Positions 1 through 8,812 of a DNA stretch of 29,652 bases are shown here, in pieces. Within the stretch, counting starts at the first letter, position 1. Each line of letters starts with the position of its first letter. This stretch comes from Pinguiococcus pyrenoidosus. Its lineage: Eukaryota; Sar; Pinguiophyceae; Pinguiochrysidales; Pinguiochrysidaceae. The notes under the pieces were generated by a model. That model saw only the letters and a list, made by a program, of their open reading frames with translations. It did no database searches and was not told where the DNA came from. The stretch spans positions 6,036 to 35,687 of the forward strand of contig JAAMXY010002170.1 in assembly GCA_019677205.1 (NCBI GenBank), in the 5' to 3' direction. Position numbers and translations under genes: made by a program.

Positions 1-247
1 CCCCCCTGTGGCGTAGTGTGGCCTCCGCCGCGGCAACCCCACTTTGATGACAGATTCCAAAAAGGCCCTGTGACAGCATCCAAAATTGGAGTTCTCGAGT
101 TCTCATACCTTCTTATTTCCATCATTTCCATCCTGATCGCAGTCTTATTATCATCCACCCTCTCAGCCGTTGATTCCCAGATCATGCGGGCGCACAGCCA
201 CGTCGGACCCGCCGCGCCGCGCCTGTAGCCGTAGGACGCGACGCACG
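1..247. other. Left-edge upstream region of TIM23
   Basis: No gene can be supported here. The stretch precedes the TIM23 start codon and presumably holds its promoter and 5' UTR. An open frame at 16-228 begins with GTG rather than ATG, shows no family resemblance and is treated as chance. No TATA box or other convincing core promoter element was seen. Confidence 0.5.
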
Positions 248-1198
248 ATGGCCGACGAGGGACCCAAAGACTTCGGAGAGGTGCGTAGACGGCGCTGGAG
301 CGAGTAGCGGCGGGAGCGCGGCACCTCAACCCGGCCTTATCGCGCCGTTGTACAGCTGCCGCCGATTCCAGGCATCGACTTCAGCTTGGGAAATACGCTG
401 GGCGCCGGCGCTTCTCGCCGCCGCGAGACGGAGTACTTGGACTACGACATCAAGGTGAGGCCTTGGGGGGCCTTCGAAGGAAAGCGTTCGAAAAATGCTC
501 ACGTGGCCCTCTCTATAGACCAGAGGAGCTCTGGAGAATGTCTTCTCCTACTGCGGGACTGCGTATCTGCTGGGCGTTTTGGGTGCGTTGCTGGTTTTGG
601 ACAAGCGACGAGTAGCGAGAGCATAGATATACGCAGATTGCGGCGTTTGAAGTGGAGAGATTTATTGGAAAATGCCGACGTGAGCCGGTGGAGAGCACCA
701 GCAGGGGGTGTTCATGGGCTGATGAATGCGGACTTCGACGCCGGGACTTCACAGGCGGGGGCGCGGTGGGCTTTGTGGAAGGCGTGCGCAACAGCCCGAG
801 CTCCCGATTCCGCATCCTGATGAATAGCATCCTCAACAACTGCGGCAAGCGTGGCTCCCGAGCCGGAAACGCCTTCGGCTGCGTGGCGCTCTTCTACTCC
901 AGCTTCTTGTCGCTCTATGATGGATACAACGTAGACGTGGCTCTGGTAAGTTGGCAACGTCAGTCTCGAGGGGGAGGTAGAAGCTAGATGGCTGATGCCA
1001 CGGCTGCAGGGCGCGCCGGAGTGGGTGAACCCGGTCCTCGCGGGCATGAGCACGGGCTTGATCTACAAGAGCACCGCGGGGCCCCGAGCGGCGATTTTGG
1101 CGTCGGCACTCGGCGGGGGCTTCATCGGGCTCAGCACCGCGGCGGAGGAGATGTCTAGCAGTGTCCTCGGCTACCGCGTCGGCCGATTATTTGGATAG
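248..1198 (+). CDS. TIM23: TIM23, mitochondrial inner-membrane presequence translocase subunit
   Basis: The exons are 248-280, 356-454, 519-582, 755-945 and 1010-1198, joined in frame to give 191 residues, a usual length for TIM23. The protein forms the channel of the TIM23 complex, which imports presequence proteins across or into the mitochondrial inner membrane. The Tim17/22/23 core starts at RGALENVFSYCGTAYLLGVL and has the expected glycine-rich membrane helices: a GGAVGFVEGVR helix, the NNCGKRGSRAGNAFGCVALF segment, and a C-terminal pair with AGMSTGLIYKST and GLSTAAEEM. The short N-terminal region with EYLDYDIK just before the core favours TIM23 over TIM17 or TIM22. The first exon has only 11 codons (MADEGPKDFGE), so the start depends on a small exon, but its donor and the TACAG acceptor keep frame. 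All four introns are GT-AG, 64 to 172 nt long. AlaRS follows in the same direction. Confidence 0.92.
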
Positions 1199-1550
1199 AC
1201 AACAGAAAGCTGCATGCAGACGCGAACGACTTCCTCCGACACGACAGAGAATCCCCATTTGCTCTTCCTCCCCTCAAGCCCTTCGTCACCTGGCGCCACG
1301 CCCTGCCCACCAACTGGCAGGGTGGCACAGCCTTTGCGCCCAGTGCCGCCTAGCTGCGTCTGCTGCCTTGCGCCGCTGCACCAGAAGTCCATCTCCGCCT
1401 CGAAGAACGCGGCACGTCAGACCAGCGTCTCTGTCCCACGCCGTCTGTCCTGCTGCGTAGGTGGTCAAGACGCCACCGCCAGTTGGGAGATTGGCGACGA
1501 GGTCGGCCCTCGCGCAAGGCTGCCGAGCGCTCTCGAATCCCGCTTCACCC
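1199..1550. other. Intergenic region between TIM23 and AlaRS
   Basis: No gene is supported. It should contain the TIM23 3' UTR and the AlaRS promoter. A 10-bp perfect palindrome (CTGCATGCAG, 1210-1219) lies 12 bases after the TIM23 stop. The rest is C-rich. The frame of the AlaRS presequence exon stays open upstream to 1461, but that beginning is GTG and the next ATG is the one at 1551. Confidence 0.5.
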
Positions 1551-1639
1551 ATGATCCTGAAAGCCTGGGCCCTCATGGCTTCCTGCTTGCTCCTCCGCCC
1601 TGCGGTGGCCTTCCGGGCGCTAGCGCCGCCCCCTCTTCG
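1551..1639 (+). other. Presequence-encoding first exon of AlaRS
   Basis: This 89-nt exon encodes 29 codons plus two bases: a short n-region, a hydrophobic core (ALMASCLLLRPAVA) and FRALAPPPLR, which is Pro/Arg-rich after the Phe. That order matches the signal peptide plus transit peptide of plastid proteins in algae with four-membrane plastids. An internal Met at residue 9 could also begin the signal peptide. The donor is GTGCGT at 1640. The exon lies 341 bases upstream of the cytosolic-type ATG, so skipping it, or starting transcription inside the intron, would give the untargeted enzyme. Targeting to the mitochondrion by the same leader cannot be excluded. Confidence 0.65.
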
Positions 1640-4600
1640 GTGCGTAGGACGGCCAGCTGCTGCCCGCGGCGGCGGATTTCTCGTGGTTGGGGTCGCAGCA
1701 GAGTGGGGAAGTCGAGGGAGAAGAAGAAACCCCGCGGAGGGCAGGAGCAGCAGCTTGGAAAGCGCGTGGGAAGGAAGTTGAACCATTGCGGCGGAAGGAA
1801 AGGGAACAGAGAATCTGGGGAGAGAGTCGTCGTGGCGCGCGGTATCGTGAGCGTTGCCGCTGCTGCGAATGTGGCCATGGCCTCCGGGGCAAGAGAGAAG
1901 TGGCTGGAGGCGCCCTCGGCAACGCTAATGCATGTGGCGTTCTAGGTACCAGGCTCGGCGTCAGCAGCGGAGGGTTGTCATGGCAGCTGCGGCGGACGAG
2001 ACGTGGCCGGTCACGCGGGTGCGGCAGCAATTCGTGGAGTACTTCAAGGAAAAGCATGAGCACAAGTTCGTGGAGTCTTCGCCCGTGGTGCCCTACGAGG
2101 ACCCCACGCTGCTGTTTGCCAATGCCGGAATGAACCAATTCAAGCCCATCTTCGTGGGCAAGGTGGACCCGTCCTCTCCGCTGGCCAAGCTTGAGCGCGC
2201 CGTGAATAGCCAGAAGTGCATCCGGGCCGGAGGCAAGCATAACGACCTCGATGACGTCGGTCTGGACACGTACCACCACACGTTCTTCGAGATGCTGGGC
2301 ACCTGGTCCTTCGGGGACTACTTCAAGGCCGAGGCCATCAACTGGGCGTGGGAACTGCTCGTCAAGGTCTACGGCTTGAACCCGGATCAGCTCTACGCGA
2401 CCTACTTTGGCGGCGACGAGGCCCTCGGCGTGGAGGCCGACCTGGAGGCGCGCGACCTTTGGCTGCAGTACCTTCCCGAGAGCCGCGTCCTGCCGTTCGA
2501 CTCGAAGGACAACTTCTGGGAGATGGGTGACACCGGCCCCTGCGGTCCCTGCAGCGAGATCCACTTCGACAGGATCGGGGGCCGTGATGCCGCGCCTCTG
2601 GTGAATGCGGATGACCCCAACGTGGTGGAGATCTGGAACCTCGTGTTCATGCAGTACAACCGAGAAGATGCCTCGACGCTCAAGAGCCTGCCCAACAAGC
2701 ACATCGACACTGGCATGGGTTTGGAGCGCCTTGTGAGCGTGCTGCAGAACAAGATGTCCAACTACGACACCGACTGCTTCATGCCAATTTTGGAGGCGAT
2801 CAAGGAGCACACGAATGCGCCTCGCGCCTACGAAGGGCGCCTAGGTGCGGACGATCCGGACAACATAGACATGGCGTACCGGGTGATCGCAGACCATGCA
2901 AGGACGCTTGCGTACGCCATTGCCGATGGAGCGCAGCCGTCGAACGAAGGGCGAGGCTATGTCCTTCGCCGTATCCTCAGACGAGCGCTCAGGTACGGCC
3001 GTCAGTTCCTGGACGCGCCGGACAACTTCTTCTCCAAGGTCGTCACCGGTGTTGTGGTGGACATGGGCAAGGATTTCTTCCCGGAACTCGAGCAGAAGCG
3101 TGAGCAAATCCTTGAGATTGTCCTGGAGGAGGAGCAGGCCTTCGCAAAGCTCCTCGTGCGGGGGCTCAAGTTCTTCGACGAAGTGAAGGAGAAGGTCGAG
3201 AAGGAGAACCGGAAGGCTGTCTCCGGCGACGAAGCGTTTTTCCTCTACGATACGTTGGGCTTCCCGGTCGACCTGACCCTAATCATGGCCCAGGAAGCGG
3301 GCCTTGGACTGGACATGGCGGGCTTCGAGGCCTGCATGGAGCAGCAGAAGGAACGATCCCGAGCGGCGTTGAAGAAGGCCCGCAGCGGATCGCTTGGGGA
3401 TGGCGTCGAGCTCACCACGGACCAAGTTGCTCTCCTGATCGCTGACAGCGCATCCTCTGCTACGGACGACTCGATGAAGTATGAGTGGGACATCACGCCC
3501 GAGTCCACCGTCACCGCCGTGTTCATGGCTAGCAGTGGAGACGAGGAGCTCGAGGCGGCCGTGCGCTTGAGCGATGGCGACGTTGTTGGTGTCGTTCTCA
3601 GTGAGACGCCGTTCTACGCCGAAGCGGGAGGTCAAGTCAGCGACCTCGGCACGCTACTCCTGCCTGGTGGTGTGGAGATCGACGTGCAAGACGTGCAGAA
3701 CTACGGCGGGTTCATTCTGCATGTCGGCGTAGTCAGCGGCGAGGGAGAGCTTCGCCGAGGACAGACCGTGAAATCGGAAGTCGACTACGCCAACCGTCGC
3801 CGGATTGCCCCCAACCACACCATGACGCATGTCCTCAACCTGGCTCTTCGGAATGAGCTTGGCGACAACGTCGACCAGAAGGGTTCCCTGTGCGACTCCG
3901 ACAAGCTGCGCTTCGACTTTTCGCACGGCAAGGCCATGACCGCCAAGCAACTGGCAAGCGTCGAGAAGCAGGTGCAAGACGTCATTGAGAAGGCGCTCAA
4001 GGTTGAGACCAAGGTTCTGCCGCTGGCAGTCGCCAGCGAGATTCCTGGCCTTCGCGCTGTGTTCGGAGAGACGTACCCCGACCCCGTGCGAGTTGTCAGC
4101 GTTGGAGGAGACCTGGATGCGCTTTCGAGCGGTGCCGGAGGCGTCTCGAACGAGGATCACATGGACGTGAGCACCGAGTTTTGTGGAGGCACGCACTTGA
4201 GCAACAGCAAGGAGGCAGAGGCCTTCGTCATTGCCGAGGAGACCGCGGTGGCCAAAGGCATTCGCCGCATTGTTGCCCTGACCGGCGAACCCGCGAAGGC
4301 CGCTCAGCTCCGCGGAGAGAGCCTTCGGGAAGACGTCAAGAAGCTTGAGCAGCTGGACCCTCTGGATCCGAACCTGGACGCGTCCTGCGTGGAGCTGCGC
4401 CAGACGGTCGACGGAGCGACCATGTCCACGGTCGTGAAGGCGGACCTGCGATCCTTCTTGGAGGCACAGGCCAAGAGGGCCGTCAGTGCCAAGAAGAAGG
4501 CGCTCCAGCAACGGGTTGACAAGGCGATAAGTGACCTGAAGGCGACGTTGGCAGAGCTGCCGGACCACGCCAAATACGCGGTGGTGGAGGTTGACATCGG

Positions 4601-4901
4601 CGGCAACGGCAAGGCGCTCCAGCCTCTCTTCAAGGCCGTCCAGGCAGACTACCCCGACATCCGCCTCTTCGGCTACTCGAAGGTCGATGACGACGACAAA
4701 GCTCTGTTTTTCGCGCTGTGCCCCAAGGATAGTTCGCTGAAGGCCAATGAGTGGATCACGCAGACACTGCAAGAGATTGGCGGGAAGGGCGGTGGAACGC
4801 CGCTAAACGCGCAAGGGAACGGCAGTGCAGCGGAGCTTAGTGCAGCGGTGGCCAAAGCGGAGGCATTCGCCAAGGCAGAGATGGAAGGCGTCCCGAAGTG
4901 A
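1551..4901 (+). CDS. AARS: Alanyl-tRNA synthetase, plastid/cytosol dual-form gene model
   Basis: The enzyme charges tRNA-Ala with alanine and clears mischarged Ser and Gly. The exons are 1551-1639 and 1946-4901, giving 1014 residues. Exon 1 encodes a hydrophobic signal segment ending LLLRPAVAFRALAPPPLR, which resembles a red-lineage plastid presequence with cleavage before Phe. The 306-nt intron ends with a good branch-like GCTAAT followed by TTCTAG, and the join (CG|G, Arg) keeps frame. A second ATG at 1980 (residue 42) starts MAAAADETWPVTRVRQQF, the normal beginning of a cytosolic AlaRS of 973 residues. Class II motifs are present (FANAGMNQFKP; GDTGPCGPCSEIHFD; DTGMGLERL). The editing site is intact, with HTMTH at residues 654-658 and CGGTH at 776-780. 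The C-Ala region has the GGKGGGTP glycine-rich stretch, followed by an Ala/Lys-rich tail. The family call is certain; which start is used, and where, is inference. Confidence 0.96.
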
Positions 4902-5499
4902 AGATGTTTGCCTTCCTAAGACCAGTCGTCATCCTCGTGTGCTCGTGTAGCATTCATCCTCCACCCGCGGTACTTCCCCCCAACAAGACAAGAAGAAGGA
5001 GATGAAACTCGCGAGGCGTCGATGATACAAGAATTGAAAGACGATAAAGGGTAGTTGTGTTGCGGAACGCAATGTACACCGCATCTGACTCGTCTGACGG
5101 ACAAGCAACATCGCAGCGAAGAGCGTGAACCCTTCTCTCCTCGAGATCTCCAATCCCAGCAGCCAAAGCGTTTTCGGTCGCCTAGTTCTCCAAGCGATTC
5201 GTCGAAATTCAACTCCTTCTCCCTCGGGGTCCAAAACATCTCGATTAATCCACTCTACCTCTCCGGACATGTCAAATGCATCGCACTCGCACCAGTAAGT
5301 GCTTCCTTCCACAACTCACCAAATTGCTTGCTTTGTTCTCTCCTTGGTAAGCATACAATTCCGCCGTCTCCGCCTGTGCTACAACGAAAGCGCACCGCCG
5401 AAGAAGCTTACGGGAGCACGCTCCTACCAACGTTGGCACAAGACGCGAGGTACGGCTTTTCAAGGACACCTTCGCGAGGTTCCGTGCCACCCCCCAAAA
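4902..5499. other. Convergent 3' intergenic region (AlaRS / DUR3)
   Basis: About 600 bases lie between two converging stop codons. It should hold both 3' UTRs. Base composition is clearly less GC-rich than in the flanking genes. No conserved coding frame, RNA gene or repeat was recognised; several open frames here on both strands have no family resemblance. Confidence 0.5.
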
Positions 5500-7641
5500 C
5501 TACTCCTCGGATTGGCCGGGAATGGCGTCCTTGCCCTCGTCTACCGTGGAGGAGCGCGCGTAGCCGGCCTTCTCCAACGGCACCGCCGCCGCCGGGCGCC
5601 ACGTGTCCGGGATGGGCAGGCCGATGTCCTCGGCGATGCCGAGCAGCACGCCGTAGATGGAGTCCCAAGCCTCGTAGATGGGCAGCACGATGATGATGAG
5701 GGTGGATGCGAAGCCCCAAGCGATGGCCACGAAGACCCAGAACGCGAAGTAGTCCTTGGTGAAGACGCCCGCGGGCAGCGAAAGGATCGGCCAGATGATG
5801 ATGAGCACGAGCGTGAGGCCGACGCCCCACTTCATCACGAACTTGCGCGCGTCCTCCAGCGCCGCGGGGTCGAAGTCCTCAGGGTCCAGGCCGCGCTTAT
5901 CCTCCTCCACGAGGCGGAGGCCGTCGTTGAGCTTGCTGAAGTCATAGTCGGCCGGGTACAGATACTGGAACACCTGCTCGATCACGAAGGACACGCCAAG
6001 CGCCAGGAGGTTTCCTACAAGGAAGGCGTTGCCAAGCGACAGCGTCTCGACGTTCACGACGCCGTCGTTCTCGTTGCTGGCCGTGGCGATCCAACCGATG
6101 AAGGCCACCACCATGCCGCCCCAGGCGGCGCAGATGGCGCCGGTGGCGTTGGTGTTCTTGTTGGTCATGAGCTGCCACAGCGGCCACACGGCCGAGCCGA
6201 TCAGGATGCCCATGAACTGGTACACCCAGCCGAGGTTGAGGCCCATCTCGAACAGCGCGATGGCCAGGACGCCCATGAAGAGGCCGAAGCCGAGGATGAC
6301 GTAGCGCGAGACGCGGAGGATGTCCGAGCCGGTGGCGTCCTTGTTGATGTACTCGCGGTAGATGTCGTAGGCCACGAGGCTGCTCACGGCGATGGACTCC
6401 GCGCTGCCCGTGGACACGATGGCCATGAACAGCATGATGGCGATCATGGTGGCGCCGGCCTCGCCGAACATGTGCGTCGCGACCGCCGGGGGCACCAGCC
6501 CACTGCCGGCCTCCTCGGCCGTGATGGGAAGCTGGAGCGCCAGCGCGGCGAGACCCATGGAGGTGGCGAGTGTGAAGGGGATGGTGAACCAGCACAGGCC
6601 GCCGAGGAGGTAGCCCTTGTGGGCGGCCGCCGGCTTGGCCGCGATGGCCGACTGCCAGTAGCTCTGGTCCACGAAGACGGTGCCGAAGTTGCCGATGATG
6701 TTGATGATGCCGAAGCGGAAGCCGCCCATGGATAGCATGGTGAGGTACGAGCCGTCCTCGTTGCCCTCCACCGGCCCGCAGGCCCAGCCGTCCGCGTTTT
6801 CGCCGTCCGAGTCGAGGAAGAAGGACGTGTCCGTGGTGCCGTCCTCGGAGAAGATGGCCTCACACTCCTCGTCGGAGTAGCTGGTGGTCTGCTCCAGCCA
6901 GTCGTAGATGATGTCGCTGCTGAACTCCTTGACGTACACGCTGAACACGAACACCACGAGGATGACGAAGATGATGGCGGTGTGGATGTACGACGCCATG
7001 AAGGTGGCCTTGAGGCCGCCGGCCATGGTGTACGCGATGACGCCCCAGGGGATGAGGAAGGACGCCAGGTAGATGTCCATGCCCGTGAGCGCGTTGACCG
7101 TGGCCGCGCCGCCCAGCAGCAGCATGGACGTGACCACGATGTTGGCGAAGAAGCAGAAGATCAGGAAGGTCACGTGCGCCGCGGTGCCCCAGCGCACCTT
7201 GACCATCTCGCACACCGTGTGGCACTTGGACGCCTTGCGCTTGAGCTCGATGGCCAGGATGCCGAACAGCAGCACCTGGATGGTGGCGCCGGACGCGTAC
7301 CAGAACGGGCCGGACACGCCGAACTGGAACGCCACGTTGGACGACTGGAGCAGCGTCGCCGCCCACGTCCACTGCGACACGATGACGGACGCCGTGAGGC
7401 CGATGGGCACTTCTCGCCCGGCGGTGTTGAACTGCTCGGACGTGATGAGCGTCTTGTTGTAGCGCTGGTCCAGGTACACCAGCGCGTACGTGAACACGGA
7501 GAAGAACGCGCCGAAGCCCAGCACGATGGCGTAGCCGACGCCGAGGTCCAGAGGGGACTCATCCTCGAAGAACGACTCCTGGCCGCGGTACTCCGCGAGC
7601 GGCGGATCGGTCTCGCCGTACACGATTTGCACGCCCGACAT
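5500..7641 (-). CDS. DUR3: DUR3-type urea:proton/sodium symporter
   Basis: This is a solute:sodium symporter family protein of the DUR3 branch, which imports urea with high affinity across the plasma membrane. The gene is intronless and encodes 713 residues from ATG at 7641, close to plant and fungal DUR3. The N-terminus (MSGVQIVYGETDPPLAEYRG) is followed by the family blocks LGVGYAIVLGFGAFFSVFTY, SVIVSQWTWAATLLQSSNVA, SGPFWYASGATIQVLLFGI, HTVCEMVKVRWGTA and LIPWGVIAYTMAGGLKATF, then GNFGTVFVDQSYWQSAIAA and SSLVAYDIYREYINKDATG. About 15 membrane helices are expected. An extracellular-type loop rich in Asp/Glu precedes ACGPVEGNEDGSYLTM. An in-frame ATG at 7779 would add 46 residues without family similarity, so I prefer 7641. 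The divergent neighbour is the SDR-like plastid gene. Confidence 0.95.
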   Translation of the reverse strand: MSGVQIVYGETDPPLAEYRGQESFFEDESPLDLGVGYAIVLGFGAFFSVFTYALVYLDQRYNKTLITSEQFNTAGREVPIGLTASVIVSQWTWAATLLQSSNVAFQFGVSGPFWYASGATIQVLLFGILAIELKRKASKCHTVCEMVKVRWGTAAHVTFLIFCFFANIVVTSMLLLGGAATVNALTGMDIYLASFLIPWGVIAYTMAGGLKATFMASYIHTAIIFVILVVFVFSVYVKEFSSDIIYDWLEQTTSYSDEECEAIFSEDGTTDTSFFLDSDGENADGWACGPVEGNEDGSYLTMLSMGGFRFGIINIIGNFGTVFVDQSYWQSAIAAKPAAAHKGYLLGGLCWFTIPFTLATSMGLAALALQLPITAEEAGSGLVPPAVATHMFGEAGATMIAIMLFMAIVSTGSAESIAVSSLVAYDIYREYINKDATGSDILRVSRYVILGFGLFMGVLAIALFEMGLNLGWVYQFMGILIGSAVWPLWQLMTNKNTNATGAICAAWGGMVVAFIGWIATASNENDGVVNVETLSLGNAFLVGNLLALGVSFVIEQVFQYLYPADYDFSKLNDGLRLVEEDKRGLDPEDFDPAALEDARKFVMKWGVGLTLVLIIIWPILSLPAGVFTKDYFAFWVFVAIAWGFASTLIIIVLPIYEAWDSIYGVLLGIAEDIGLPIPDTWRPAAAVPLEKAGYARSSTVDEGKDAIPGQSEE

Positions 7642-8309
7642 GATGGCACTTGCAAGACCAGCGGCGGCGGAAGTCGAGAGACTGCGGTGCGCGGGCGGGA
7701 GTTCTGCTGCGGTGGAGCGCTGCTGCGCGAGAGAATTTGGATCTCCCTTCGCACCGGGGAGTGCAAAATGAAAATTCATGGCTGCTTCAAGCGGCGAGCG
7801 GGATGCATAGCACAGCGGTTCTGGGGCCGAGTATCTTTGGAAGAACTTGCGGTCTTCCGGGAGCGAAGCTGTAGAGCGGCTGCGGGAGGAGCTCCCGGGA
7901 TCCGTTGCTCTCGGGAAGGTTGGCAGGGCTTACATAGGGACAGGAAGGGGAGCTGGGCGACATGCGTAGAGGGACGTAGTACTCGCGTACGTATTTTCAT
8001 GCACACGTTGGCTAGCAATTTCAGTGTATAACCGGAGAACGGACCTATCGCGATCAATGAATGGCGCCAGTCTCGGTCTCAGGTCCTGTGACTGGCCCAA
8101 AAATACACCGTCGCGTATTTGAGTTCGACCGCTCCCGAAGTACAGCAGGACAGGCCATTTGCACGCCGCCACTTTAAGTTGTGTGCGGATGTCACGGTGC
8201 GCGACAAGGTCATTGGCTGCTTGCCCATTCAGTGCAGCGGTGGGGTGGATCATGGATCAACTGCTGCTATTTTGGTTCTGGTTTGCGGGAAGACGGATGG
8301 ATGAAATGA

Positions 8310-8360
8310 TGGCGTGGGTTGATGATTTGGAGATTTGAGTTGATTTGATGATTTGATCGA
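8310..8360. repeat. Low-complexity GATTTG/GATGATTTG patch
   Basis: Short imperfect repeats of TGATGATTTG, GATTTGAG and TGATTTGATG succeed one another in the noncoding region upstream of the SDR-like gene. It looks like a degenerate microsatellite. No function is claimed. Confidence 0.5.
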
Positions 8361-8450
8361 CGATGGTTGGTTTTCCACGAGTCCTGTGGTTCTGCACGTT
8401 CCAGCCATTGCGACAGAGACGGCATCAAAACCACTAACAGTTTGGGGACT

Positions 8451-8471
8451 GTCAGGATATGACGTCAGGAT
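8451..8471. promoter_or_regulatory. Candidate CRE-like bZIP site (TGACGTCA) flanked by direct repeat
   Basis: A perfect 8-bp palindrome TGACGTCA lies at 8460-8467, the consensus site for CREB/ATF-type bZIP proteins. It overlaps the second copy of a direct repeat GTCAGGAT (8451-8458 and 8464-8471). A further ACGTCAGGA lies at 8581-8589. The site is about 345 bases upstream of the SDR-like start codon and about 820 upstream of DUR3. Function is inferred from the motif alone, and an 8-mer can occur by chance. Confidence 0.3.
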
Positions 8472-8812
8472 GTTCAACCTCGAGGTCGGTGTTCAGTTCT
8501 GCGTTCTGCAATTTCGAAATTATCATTTATTTTTGAAAGCCAATAGAAGAAGGGGGGTTGCACATAGTAGGCTGCGTCAGACGTCAGGAGGCGCGCCCAG
8601 CTCCAATCTTTGCCATGACGGTTTCTTTGGAATATGTGATAGCACATAAGATATCTGAAAATTGCCTTCTTTCAAAAACTAGTTTTCCCATTTGGTTTGA
8701 AATGCTTGGCTCAGAATGCCTGGCCAGGATTTCCCGCCTTCGAAGAGTCTCGCGGAGGCTGAGGTATCCGATCCTGGAGCGGGATTTTGTCCATACAACG
8801 CGCAGACTTCCG

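Larger units (their letters stand above)
7642..8812. other. Divergent intergenic region, DUR3 (-) and SDR-like gene (+)
   Basis: About 1.1 kb separates the two start codons and should carry both promoters. Bases 7642-7779 could instead be an N-terminal extension of DUR3. No tRNA or other RNA gene was recognised. The part nearest the plus-strand gene becomes AT-richer (about 8280-8700). It holds a GATTTG/GATGA low-complexity patch (about 8310-8360), a TGACGTCA palindrome (8460-8467) and three GTCAGGA words (8451, 8464, 8583). Frames open upstream of 8813 lack a convincing protein. Confidence 0.5.

Noticed and set aside
16-228. Small plus-strand frame with a hydrophobic stretch at the left edge
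   Set aside because: Begins at GTG, no ATG, no homology recognised; it falls in the probable TIM23 upstream region.
1620-2810. A 396-codon minus-strand open frame opposite AlaRS
   Set aside because: It covers the catalytic domain of AlaRS antisense, has low-information His/Val/Leu-rich translation, and shows no domain.
3654-4772. A 372-codon minus-strand open frame opposite the AlaRS editing domain
   Set aside because: Shadow of the AlaRS frame caused by GC-biased third positions; no family resemblance.
5299-6735. A 478-codon plus-strand open frame opposite DUR3
   Set aside because: Its translation is rich in Arg, His, Asp, Glu and Ala, as expected from the reverse complement of a GC-rich membrane-protein gene, starts with a non-ATG codon and matches no family; DUR3 on the other strand explains the region.
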